Positions 1 through 9,225 of a stretch of 64,000 bases of DNA are shown one piece after another (position 1 is the stretch's first letter; each line of letters starts with the position of its first letter). The translations under genes were made by a program, and so were the position numbers. The notes below the pieces were generated by a model. It was not told the DNA's origin. It saw only the letters and a list, made by a program, of their open reading frames with translations, and did no database searches. The stretch is taken from assembly GCA_009667805.1 (NCBI GenBank), contig CM019075.1, positions 12,601,738 to 12,665,737 of the forward strand. The letters are read 5' to 3'. Source of the stretch: Leptobrachium leishanense (lineage: Eukaryota > Chordata > Amphibia > Anura > Megophryidae).

Positions 1-494
1 TAAAAGATTGTATTCCTCCGCTCCCCCCCTCCCAATTTATTCTCTGAGTCAAACTCTCTTGGAAGAGGCAGGAATTATCTCTATTTACAAGAAAAATTAC
101 TTCCATATGTGCATTAACTCTGTGTCAGCGAAAGAGACGTAACCAAGAAGATCTAGAGAGGAAGGGAGAGGATGCAAAAGGAAAACAAAAGATGAGAAAA
201 GGAGAAGAGGGGGCAGAAGAGTGGGAGATAATGGAAGCAATGGCTGGTCGGTCATTTGCGTTGTTGATATGACCATGGATAATGGATTGAATGTTTTTCA
301 TCCCTGTTGAAAATGGAAAGTTTATTAAATGACGATTGGACATAGTTTGGGCTGATATGCCTCTATAATGCCGTGGGTAAGTGACAATCCACCTAATGGG
401 TTTTGAACAACATCTCTCATCATCCAGAAAATGACTGAAGGTCGACAACAGCTCAGTGTCTTTTTAAAAAGGCAAAACGTCAGGCATCACAGTT
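1..494. other. unassigned sequence
   Basis: I see no convincing coding region, RNA gene or known repeat here. The reading frames present are short and have no recognisable domain. The stretch ends where an L2 LINE fragment becomes readable on the plus strand. Confidence 0.5.
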
Positions 495-951
495 TGGGAC
501 TCCATTTAACGACTTGATTACTGCAACTCGTTCCTTATTGGTCTCCCCAATGCTCGTATTGCCCCTTTGCAATCTGTAATGAATGCAGGTGCCAGGCTTA
601 CTTTTCTCACCAGACGCACCTCTCGTACCTCCCCCTCTGTCGGTCCCTCCGTTGGATTCCTGTACGTTCCAGGCTTCCTGTACGTTCAAGGATACAGTTT
701 AAAATACTGATGCTCAAGTTCAAATCGCTCAATAACTCGACCCCTCCTTACATGTCTTCCTTACCTCACAAGCAAGTCCCACCTAGACAACTCCGGTCAG
801 CGCGCGATCTCCGCCTGTACTCCCTCTACACCTGTACTGCCAACTCTCGCTTCCAAGACTTCTCAAGGGTAGCTCCTGACATCTCAATGGTCTTCCTCAA
901 CCTCAATCTCTCTAGACTGTAAGCGCCTATGAGCAGGGCCCTCTACACCTA
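495..951 (+). mobile_element. L2-clade LINE 3' fragment (left part)
   Basis: Conceptual translation from about 511 gives LDYCNSFLIGLPNARIAPLQ, followed after frame breaks by LKFKSLNNSTPPYMSSL near 713. This is the end of the reverse transcriptase and C-terminal region typical of L2/CR1 LINEs. It is followed at 912-949 by the L2 tail motif (TAGACTGTAAGC, then GAGCAGGGCCCTCTACACC). The tail stops at a TA dinucleotide (950-951), where a MITE has inserted, and resumes at 3839. Several frameshifts and stops show it is an old, 5'-truncated, dead copy. Clade assignment is from known family features; the exact left edge is uncertain. Confidence 0.8.
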
Positions 952-1543
952 CAGGGTTATTCAAAGAGAATCGAAAAAGTCACTGCACGTTCGGTGACTT
1001 TTCGTTCTCTTCAATTCGGCACGATTTGGCGATCCCATTTCGGCGACCCTGCTGTGTATTCGGCAAGCACCACAGGGCCGTCGTAATGCAGGGAAAAGTC
1101 ACCGCAAACCCGCCGAAAACTCACCTCAAAACCCGGCGAAGGCACACCGAAAGCCCTCAAAAACATCTGGATTAACCCCAGCTAAAACGCCGGAAAAACC
1201 CGAGCAGGAGCCGATCACGCGCAGCGCAGCAGCTGGAAAAACCCGACACCTCAGACGAATGGAGCGAAAAAAAAAAACCTGTTTGCTTGGATGTTTGAAA
1301 AGTGAAACGCTGTTTGCAAAGAAACTACTGAGCAAAAATGCCTGAAATTTACATATGATCCAAGGAATGATAATAAAAAAAGCTGTTGCAGAAAAATTTT
1401 GGCAAAAAAATCCCAAAAAATGGTTAAAATATCCCAAAACATCTATAAATAAAGAGACTCTTTACTGCAGAATATTATAATCAACGTTTTATTAGATATT
1501 GAATTAAAATGGGAATATTTTTAACATTGAAGCCTATGGGATT

Positions 1544-2896
1544 CAGGGGCGGATCCAGGGGGGGCAACGGGGCAATTGCCCCTCCCCCCGAGCAGTGCAG
1601 ATGCCAGGCTGGCCTCCAGAACTCAAATCGCGATGTGTGCAGTGAATGCAGACATGGTGATTTGCAGAAGCACACACTGCCCAGAAGCACTGTGGATTGC
1701 CCCTCCCAGTCATGTGTCAGGGGCGTGTCACGTGGAGATCCTTTTCCCAGTGACCATGTGGCTGAGCCTGTCTCCTTCCATGCCTGAATGACAGCCACAG
1801 GAAAGGGCTGGATCTGAGGCTGCACTGTGCAACAGGATCAGAGGAGAGAGGGGCTGGAGCCTCCATGCAGGGACACCAGGGAGGTAAGTAATGGGTCCCT
1901 GAGAGTATGATCCTTCCTCCAGGGTGTATAAGAAAGCTAGAGCTGCACAGTAATAAACCTCTCAGATATGAGTCTGTAAACTGCTCCTCTAGATTGTAAA
2001 CTCCTGGGTGCTCTCTGCTCCTCCAGATTGTAAACTCCTGGGTGCTCTCTGCTCCTCTAGATTGTAAGCTCCTGGGTGCCTTCTGGTCCTCTAGATTGTA
2101 AGCTCCTGGGTGTCCTCTGCTCCTCTAGATTGTAAGCTCCTGGGTGCCTTCTGGTCCTCTAGATTGTAAGCTCCTGGGTGCTCTCTGCTCCTCTAGATTG
2201 TAAGCTCCTGGGTGCCTTCTGCTCCTCTAGATTGTAAGCTCCTGGGTGTCCTCTGCTCCTCTAGATTGTAAACTCCTGGGTGTCCTCTGCTCCTCTAGAT
2301 TGTAAGCTCCTGGGTGTCCTCTGCTCCTCTAGATTGTAAACTCCTGGGTGCCCTCTGCTCCTCTAGATTGTAAGCTCCTGGGTGCCCTCTGCTCCTCTAG
2401 ATTGTAACCTCATGTGTGCCCTCTGCTCCTCTAGATTGTAAACTCATGTGTGCCCTCTGCTCCTCTAGATTGTAAACTCCTGTGAGCCGGACCCTCTGCT
2501 CCTCTAGATTGTAAGCTCCTGTGAGCCGGACCCTCTGCTGCTCTAGATTGTAAGCTCCTGTGAGCCGGACCCTCTGCTCCTCTAGATTGTAAGCTCCTGT
2601 GAGCCGGGCCCTCTGCTCCTCTAGATTGTAAACTCCTGTGAGCCGGACCCTCTGCTCCTCTAGATTGTAAGCTCCTGTGAGCCGGGCCCTCTGCTCCTCT
2701 AGATTGTAAACTCCTGTGAGCCGGACCCTCTGCTCCTCTAGATTGTAAGCTCCTGTGAGCCGGGCCCTCTGCTCCTCTAGATTGTAAACTCCTGTGAGCT
2801 GGGCACTCTGTAAATTCTCGTGACTCGGGCTCTCTGCTAAAACACCTTATTTTCTGTCAGTGCCCCTCCCGAGACTAGTCTCTGGATCTGCCCCTG
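1544..2896. mobile_element. hAT-like non-autonomous element with internal minisatellite
   Basis: The left end CAGGGGCGGATCCAGG (1544) and right end CTGGATCTGCCCCTG (ending 2896) are imperfect inverted repeats. The 8-bp TSD ATGGGATT occurs at 1536-1543 and again at 3554-3561. The right copy is displaced because a solo LTR later inserted across the junction. An 8-bp TSD and CAGGGG ends are diagnostic of hAT-type insertion. Both flanks rejoin into the host MITE sequence seen uninterrupted near 22690. Most of the interior is a tandem repeat (1980-2812). No transposase is encoded. Confidence 0.85.
1980..2812 (+). repeat. minisatellite built on an L2-tail-like unit
   Basis: More than 20 tandem units of about 37-40 bp carry CTCTAGATTGTAAGCTCCTG followed by a variable half. 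Two blocks are visible. The left block (to about 2400) has GGGTGCCTTCTGCTCCT-type second halves; the right block (about 2480 onward) has TGAGCCGGACCCTCTGCTCC-type halves. The unit resembles the L2 3' tail at 912-945 (GTAAGCGCCTATGAGCAGGG), so it probably arose from an L2 or SINE tail captured by the hAT-like element and then amplified. Confidence 0.85.
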
Positions 2897-2900
2897 ATGG

Positions 2901-3552
2901 TGTCACGGCGTCGCACTCATCGGGCTACAGTGCGGGCAGCTGCGGGTGCACGGCGCGTTCTGGCGGTCCTGGCGTGGGATCAGGTCCCCCTCAGGGACCC
3001 TCCTGGGGCCTGCGGTCTCCCTCGGCGTCCCCCGGTGGGTACAGGTGGCCGGGAGGCTCGATCCGCTGTGCGGACTCGGCGGTCCCGCCTTCCTCTGGCG
3101 TCTCTTGCGGCTTGTCGGGGGCGGGGCTTCTGGATAGGCGCGCGCGCGCGCCCAAGACCCGGTCTTATGGGTACCACTACTGAACCCCTCCCAGACACAA
3201 GTGACACACCTGTTACAGAGGGCAATCCCAGAGCTCTGATATCCCTATAAATACACAGTTTGCACACTTGTCCTTTGCTGGATAGTCGACTGTTTTCTAG
3301 CTGAGTACTTTGGTTCCCTTCTCACATGTATACTCGTTACTGACCATTGGCTTTCGTACCCGACCTTTCTACCTTCTGGCACCCCGACATTGGCTTTCGT
3401 ACCCGACCATTCTACCTTCTGGCACCCCGACCATTGGCATACGCACCCGACCAAGCTACCCTCATACCTCCTACCCTACATCATCCTTTCCGCCTCGAAC
3501 TCCAATCTCCGCATCCCGAGGTCCAGTCTCCAACAGTACCCCGACCGTGACA
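2901..3552 (+). mobile_element. solo LTR (LTR retrotransposon)
   Basis: This 652-bp segment starts TGTCACGGCG and ends CCGTGACA, with a perfect 5-bp TSD GATGG at 2896-2900 and 3553-3557. A TATA-like box (CTATAAATAC) near 3244 supports plus orientation. Between about 3350 and 3440 there are near-perfect direct repeats containing TTGGCTTTCGTACCCGACC. No internal region or second LTR is present, so it is a solo LTR left by LTR-LTR recombination. TG...CA ends and a 5-bp TSD fit Ty3/gypsy, but this is not proven. It inserted across the last base of the hAT-like element and its TSD. Confidence 0.8.
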
Positions 3553-3838
3553 GATGGGATTCGCCTATTTGAATAAACCTGCCGAATTAAACCACCAAAT
3601 GACAGGGCAATTCGGCAACTTTTCACTGCTGGTTTTTGTTCTCTGAATAGACAAAGCATTGCTTCTCTATGGGGGATTCACTGCCCTCGAACAGGCACCA
3701 TATGTGCAGGCAATTCGCCAACATTTGGCGAACTGTCTGCTCTCTGGATAGCCGAATGGCCAAGAAAGGTAACCGAACACAGATTTTCAGCATTTGGTTA
3801 CATTTCGGCAGCCATTCAAATCTCTTTGAATAACCCTG

Positions 3839-3930
3839 TAAGTGTTTCCATCCTTTGTCCGTTTATCTGTATTGGTTAATGGAAAGCGCTGTGAAACTGT
3901 TGGCGCTATATAAATGATGATAATAATTCT
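3839..3930 (+). mobile_element. L2-clade LINE 3' tail (right part)
   Basis: After the MITE the L2 tail resumes: GGAAAGCGCTGTGAAACTG, then TTGGCGCTATATAAATGATG and a GATAATAAT microsatellite-like terminus at about 3885-3928. This is the usual end of L2-type 3' UTRs. With 495-951 it forms one older insertion split at TA. Confidence 0.8.
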
Positions 3931-4094
3931 TATTCATGACCGACCGTTGACTGACTGTCCATAAGACTTCCCTCAAGGACATGTCTCCAAGACATTACAC
4001 AGCATTGTGGCCGGTGCTAGACTATTTTGCGCCCTAGGCAAGACCAGCTACTTGCACCCCCCACCAAAAAAAAAAAAAGGATGTATATAATATA

Positions 4095-4785
4095 TTGCCC
4101 CCAGCTCACATGGATATATTGCCCCAGCTCTCACATGAGTATATTTCCCCACAGCTCTCACATGGGTATATTTGCCCCCAGCTCTCACATGGGTATATTG
4201 CCCCAGCTCTCACATGGGTATATTTGCCCCCAGCTCTCACATGGATATATTGCCCCCAGACTAGCTCACACATGGATATATTGCCCCCAGATCAGCTCAC
4301 ACATGGATATATTGCCCCAGCAGCTCACACATGGATATATTGCCCCAGACCAGCTCACAAATGGATATATTGCACCAGCAGCTCACACATGGATATATTG
4401 CCCCAGATCAACTCACACATGGATATATTGCCCCAGACCAGCTCACACATGGATATATTGCCCCAGCAGCTCACACGTGGATATATTGCCCCAGCAGCTC
4501 ACACATGGATATATTTCCCCAGACCAGCTCACACATGGATCTATTGCCCCAGACCAGCTCACACATGGATATATTGCCCCAGCAGCTCACACATGGATAT
4601 ATTGCCCCAGACCAGCTCACACATGGATATATTGACCCAGACCAGCTCACACATGGTTATATTTGCCCCCAGCTCACATGGTTATAGTTGCCCCCCAGCT
4701 CATATGGGTATATTTGCCCCCCAGCTCATATGAGTATATTCGCCCCTAGCTCATATGGATATATTTGCCCCCCAGCTCTCACCTC
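4095..4785 (+). repeat. minisatellite of element A (CATGGATATATTGCCCCAGC unit)
   Basis: About 23 tandem units of 25-35 bp have the core CATGGATATATTGCCCCAGC followed by TCAC or by ACCAGCTCACA. Some units carry CATGGGTATATTTGCCCC. The same core recurs, reverse-complemented, in element B and, shortened to CATGGATTTGCCCCAGCTCA, in element C. Confidence 0.9.
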
Positions 4786-4848
4786 CGGCTCCTGTCTCCT
4801 CTCACCTCCTGTGCGCCACGCTGCCCCTCCTCTGCACGCCGCTGTCTC

Positions 4849-5030
4849 TTATCTATCATGCTGCGCGCTTGCTCTGGGCGCAGCGTGATCATGGAAGACA
4901 GCTCGCGGTGGCAGTCCATGCTGAGAGGGCTTGGTTATCCCCGCTTCCCTCACTCTCTATTGGACAGCCACCGCGAGCTGTCTTCCATGATCACACTGCG
5001 CCCAGAGCAAACGCGCAGCGTGATAGATAA
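4849..5030. repeat. long hairpin of element A
   Basis: Positions 4849-4917 and 4963-5030 are near-perfect inverted repeats of about 68 bp, including GATCATGGAAGACAGCTCGC on the left and its complement on the right, separated by about 45 bp. It follows the minisatellite closely, as in elements B and C. Confidence 0.85.
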
Positions 5031-5397
5031 GTGACAGCGGCCGGCGGAGGTCTTGGCTGCGCCCTAGACCGGCGCTGCGCTCTAGGTGGGCGCCTAACTC
5101 GCCTAGTGGCTGCGCCGGCCCTGGTTGCACTGCTTCTACAGTATTTAATAATCAATGGGTGGAAGAATGAATGTTTAGATAAGGCAGCAGGGGGTGTATT
5201 GTGTTCTCCAGGCTGCCTGAGATAAGCGCTGGCAGCTGAATGAGATAAGACAGGGAGCTTGAAAGACTTCTAATCTACCCCCTGGTGATGTCCTTTGAAT
5301 ACATCCCACACAATACAATGATGCAAGTCTGTGACTGACCCATTCACTCCATTCTATGGCCAAAACCACACAGTCAGGAGCAAGTGATACAACACAA

Positions 5398-5655
5398 AAT
5401 ATCACACAATGGAGGCACCCAGTGACACATATAGAGGAAAATATCACACAATGGATACACCCAGCAACACATATAGAGGAAAATATCACACAATGGATGC
5501 GCCCATGACACATATAGAGGAAAATATCACACAATGGATGCACCCAGTGACACATATAGAGGGAAATATCACACAATGGATGCACCCAGTGACTCATATA
5601 GAGAAAAATATCACACAATGGATGAACCCAGTGACACATATAGAGGAAAATATTT
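5398..5655. repeat. 42-bp minisatellite
   Basis: Six tandem units contain AAATATCACACAATGGATGC, then ACCCAGTGACACATATAGAG. They are open in more than one frame on both strands, which creates repetitive hypothetical proteins with no family similarity. Confidence 0.85.
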
Positions 5656-7150
5656 TCTAAACATAGAAGAGAAAAACAAAACACATGTAATATATCACCA
5701 ATATAAAATAAACACAATAAGATGATTTCATTTTTTGGTGGTACTGGCCCTTTAAAATTTTACATTTTCCAGTTGCCTCCTTTCACTGTAATATCCATAA
5801 AATCTGGATCCCATGGTTATGCTTTACATGCTCAACTGGCTGTTCTTATCTTCTTCTCCCTTCACTAGATAGCTGCCTTCTTTTATTTGTAATCTAATAA
5901 TGTATATAGTATAATAATTTATAATTGCTTTTCTCCTCTCGCACTCATGTTCCCCCGTCACGGTTTCATGCCGCACTTGACTGGTTGCTTCAACAACTTG
6001 TTAATTGTATTTTGCTTTATTATGTCCTATTTTGTAAACGTAAAACATTATACAAATGCTGGAAAGATATAAATTTATTCTCACGGCACCAAATTCACTG
6101 CGAGTCTAAAATGCCTATTAAACAATACGAACCTTCAGTACGATTCACAACTGCTCTCACCCCCCCTCTTGCCCAAGACGCTTTTGCTACTTTCTCAAGG
6201 CTTGTTTCACATGGTTCCTAGAAACAATCCTACATAGCTGGATCCTCGCCATCGTTCCTATGTATATGTATTTTAATAGCAGTTATTAGCCCCAGGTTGT
6301 AGGACCGCAGCATGTGTCAGAAATTTATGATACAGAAAGCTAATAATGCATAAAGCGCTAGAATAAACACAGGACATTCCGCCGTCCTTTGTGTTTTATG
6401 CGTAGGGCTCAGACTCTGTGGCCTCTGCGAGCCTTTTCGTCTTTGCTTGCCAAATTTTAGCAATAAATTAATCCCGCCGCGATCAATGCAGGCTGATTTA
6501 TAGAATTCTCTGTCCCCTTGACTGACTGTATTTTTTAAGAGGTATAATTAAGTCTCTCTTTTCGTATTTTAAAGCATTGACTTGTATGAAGCTCCTCTAC
6601 TTACCCTAATTAACCTCATTACATCTACCATCTTCTGCCTGGAAATTCCTTAGAGACCATTAGCCCTGATAGGTTATTAATCAACAGCTGAAGGGGTTAT
6701 CCGCTAAGCTGTGAACTGGTGGATAATTACACATTTTGTGGCAAAAATAATGAAAATTGAGGAATCCTGGAGAAGGATAAAATTACAAATTCAGATACTA
6801 GGTTTATAATATACAGGTCTGGTGCAATTTTTCGCCAATGCACTGCAACATAAAGGGGTTGAATACTTAAACACTGCATGTGTGTATATAATGAAATAAT
6901 CAGTATTGCAGGACACAAGCAATGATGAATTGTTTTGGTCTAAAGATACAACAATACAATGAGCTTTTGAGAATATCCTCTCTTCTTTAGGTCAGAGTTA
7001 TTCAGATCAATCTGGTAGAACATAACAAGGAGAGGAGAGCTCGGAGTGAATTAGTTACTTTGAGGGTTAAAGATAGTGTCCTTTTTTTGATGCAACATTT
7101 GCATCGAAAGAAAGAGCAGATTCTGTTGCCAAAAATGTAAGCAAAAATGG
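5656..7150. other. unassigned, AT-rich sequence
   Basis: No gene, RNA or clear transposon is seen. The frames are short and featureless. It may be old, decayed repeat or unique intergenic DNA. Confidence 0.4.
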
Positions 7151-7159
7151 AGCAGAATT

Positions 7160-7388
7160 AATAGGTTAACCGTAACCCTAATAGTAACCCTAAAACACGC
7201 AAATAGTAACCCTAACCCTAATAGCAAACCTAAAACAAGCAAATAGTAACCCTGACCCCAAGACCAGCACAAATGTAAACTTAAAAGTATCCCAAACCCT
7301 AAAACAAGCACAGACAGTAACCCTTAAACAAGCACAAAAGACTAACTGAACTCTAAAGCAACCCTAAAACAAACACAAACAGTGACCC
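7160..7388. repeat. CCCTAAAA-type minisatellite, left part
   Basis: Degenerate tandem units of GTAACCCTAAAACAAGCACA type with short AACCCTAATAG stretches. The array is broken at 7389 by a piggyBac-like MITE and resumes at 8468. The CCCTAA content is telomere-like, but the longer units show it is an interstitial minisatellite. Confidence 0.8.
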
Positions 7389-7392
7389 TTAC

Positions 7393-8463
7393 CCTCCCTG
7401 GCGGTGTTCCCGAGTGTGTCTCGGGGTTAAATTTCACCGCTGAGAGCGGTAACCCCGAGACACACTCAGGCGGTATACATTACCTTTCCGTGCGCTCCCT
7501 CGATGATCTCTACAGTCTCCTCCGCTGATCGCAGCTTTTTACTTCCTGGATTCCTTCTCGCGAGGAGGAAACCAGGAAGTATAAGGTCGCGGTCGCCGGA
7601 GGAGGCAGCTGGGGACATCGAGGGAGCGCAGGGAGAGGTGAGGTATCCAGCGGCATGCCAAGTGTTGCTCAGGGTTATCACTTCCAGCATTGGACTTTAA
7701 CCCTGAGCCACACTCGGGATGCCACTATAGGGGGCAAAAAAAAAAAAAAACTCACCGACTTCAGCAAAGAATTTGCTGAATAAATAGACCGCCAGTGTAA
7801 TGGAGACAGGCCTCAAATAAGCCACCATGATGGTTCATAACGGCCATCTTGAGCAAGACTTTGCTTCACGTAAATCTACACAGCGAATATTAGTTGAATT
7901 AGACGAGTTTGCATAGATTTCTGGAATTCCTAAAACTAACAGGCAGAGCAATTACGTAAACGAGATCCGGGCTAACAAAAGCAGGAGTGTCAGAATACTG
8001 ACCTAGCTACATCAAGGTCAGAGAGCTAGAGAGTAGACGAGTACAAAAGCCTACGTTAGACCATCTGCACGCTTATCAGTGTATACAGTAAACAAGTCCC
8101 GGGGAGGCGAACGGAGACAAAGATCTGGCTGAATGTTAAATTATCCAATTGTCATAACTGTATGTGAAAGCTGCCAGTTTGTGGAATGTCTTTGTATTCG
8201 ATAAGGGGAAGGTACGAATCGGCTTGGGGTGGGCGAATCGCCCATGGGTGGGTTGCTGGGATGTACCGGTTTATCTATTCATGTATAAAATGTTATGACC
8301 ATGTGTTCACGTCAGTCAGTCTATGCGATTCAATCCTGGCTGAGACTTGACGTCAAATAAAGCACGCCTTTCCTGAAGAGACTCGTGTCCGAATAGTTAT
8401 TGTCCGCACCGGGCCGACCTTTATCCCGATAGAGCTGAACGAATTCCGGTAACACCAGGGAGG
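7393..8463. mobile_element. piggyBac-like MITE (interrupted by a solo LTR)
   Basis: The left end is CCTCCCTGGCGGT. The right end, once the LTR is discounted, is ACCGCCAGGGAGG: its first part lies at 7788-7795 and the rest at 8459-8463. TTAA follows at 8464-8467 and TTAC precedes at 7389-7392, consistent with a TTAA target with one mutated base. A strong subterminal hairpin lies at about 7405-7468 (CCGAGTGTGTCTCGGGGTTA and complement), and further inverted repeats lie around 7493-7640. No transposase is encoded. Assignment rests on TTAA and the ends. Confidence 0.75.
7796..8454 (+). mobile_element. solo LTR of retroviral type
   Basis: This 659-bp segment starts TGTAATGG and ends GGTAACA. The 4-bp CCAG occurs at both sides (7792-7795, 8455-8458), and removing the LTR plus one CCAG restores the MITE end. 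Promoter-like TGTATAAAATG is near 8282, and an AATAAAGCACGCC polyadenylation signal is near 8357, the usual U3-R-U5 order on the plus strand. A 4-bp TSD fits gammaretrovirus-like endogenous retroviruses, which is an inference. No internal coding region is present, so it is an inert relic. Confidence 0.75.
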
Positions 8464-8467
8464 TTAA

Positions 8468-9225
8468 ACAAACACAAAAGACTAACCAAACCCTAAAAGC
8501 AAGCCTAAAACAAGCACAAAAGACTAACCAAACCCTAAAAGCAAGCCTAAAACAAGCATAAACAGTAACCCTAAAACAAGCACAAAAGACTAACCAAACC
8601 CTAAAAGCAAGCCTAAAACAAGCACAAACAGTAACCCTAAAACAAGCACAAAAGACTAACCAAACCCTAAAAGCAAGCCTAAAACAAGCATAAACAGTAA
8701 CCCTAAAACAAGCACAAAAGACTAACCAAACCCTAAAAGCAAGCCTAAAACAAGCACAAACAGTAACCCTTAAACAAGCACAAAAGACTAACCAAACCCT
8801 AAAAGCAACCCTAAAACAAGCACAAACAGTAACCCTTAAACAAGCACATAAGACTAAACGAACCCTAAAAGCAACCCTAAGACAGAGCACAAACAGTAAC
8901 CCTTAAACAAGCATAAAAGACTAACCGAACCCTAAAAGCAACCCTAAAACAAGCACCAAAGACTAACCGAACCCTAAAAGCAACCCTAAAACAAGCACAA
9001 ACAGTAACCTTTATTCAAGCACAACAAGCAAAAAAGACTAATTGAACCCTAAAACAAGCACAAATAGTAACCCTCAAACAAGCACAAATTGTAACTTTTA
9101 CACTAAAAGTAACCTTAAATGTAATCCTAAAACGAGAACAAATTGTAACCTAACCCTCATTACTAACCGTAAAACAAGCATAAATAGTAACCCTAACCTT
9201 AAATCAAATGTCAATAAAATTACAC
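8468..9225. repeat. CCCTAAAA-type minisatellite, right part
   Basis: The array continues with higher-order units mixing AAAAGACTAACCAAACCCTA, AAAGCAAGCCTAAAACAAGC and ACAAACAGTAACCCTAAAAC. Units on the left are near-identical and degrade rightward. The 186-residue reverse-strand frame across it is a repeat artefact. Confidence 0.85.

Larger units (their letters stand above)
952..3838. mobile_element. TA-flanked MITE, copy 1 (interrupted)
   Basis: The ends are CAGGGTTATTCAAAGAGA at 952 and TCTCTTTGAATAACCCTG ending at 3838, perfect inverted repeats. TA lies directly outside both ends (950-951 and 3839-3840), the TSD expected of Tc1/mariner-type insertion. The element's own DNA is 952-1543 and 3562-3838; a hAT-like element and a solo LTR interrupt it. 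No transposase frame is present, so it is non-autonomous. Other copies lie at 13979-14173/22608-22957, 38468-39329 and 51906-52796, the last complete at 891 bp. It contains an AATAAAGAGACT module (about 1450) shared with other repeats here. The superfamily is inferred only from ends and TSD. Confidence 0.8.
4008..5123 (+). mobile_element. hAT-like element A (minisatellite plus hairpin)
   Basis: The left end reads TGGCCGGTGCTAGACTATTT, preceding GCGCCCTAGGC. The right end, read inward, is CAGGGCCGGCGCAGCCACTA. The shared GGCCGG(T/C)GC core suggests degraded hAT-type inverted repeats. A clear 8-bp TSD is not visible (CAGCATTG on the left, TTGCACTG on the right, partly matching). The order inside is end, C-run and A-run (about 4055-4078), minisatellite, long hairpin, end. 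The same order appears in elements B (30338-31466) and C (56792-58570). There is no transposase; long frames in the minisatellite are repeat artefacts. Confidence 0.7.

Noticed and set aside
4027..4733. Repetitive 118-212 codon frames (HGYIAP/HMDILPQ type)
   Set aside because: Same artefact in the minisatellite of element A.
5175..5717. 180-codon minus-strand frame with MCHWVHPLCDIF repeats
   Set aside because: Translation of the 42-bp minisatellite.
8330..8890. 186-codon minus-strand frame with FRVAFRVWLVFCACL repeats that looks like membrane segments
   Set aside because: The hydrophobic repeats are a translation of the CCCTAAAA minisatellite and part of an LTR.
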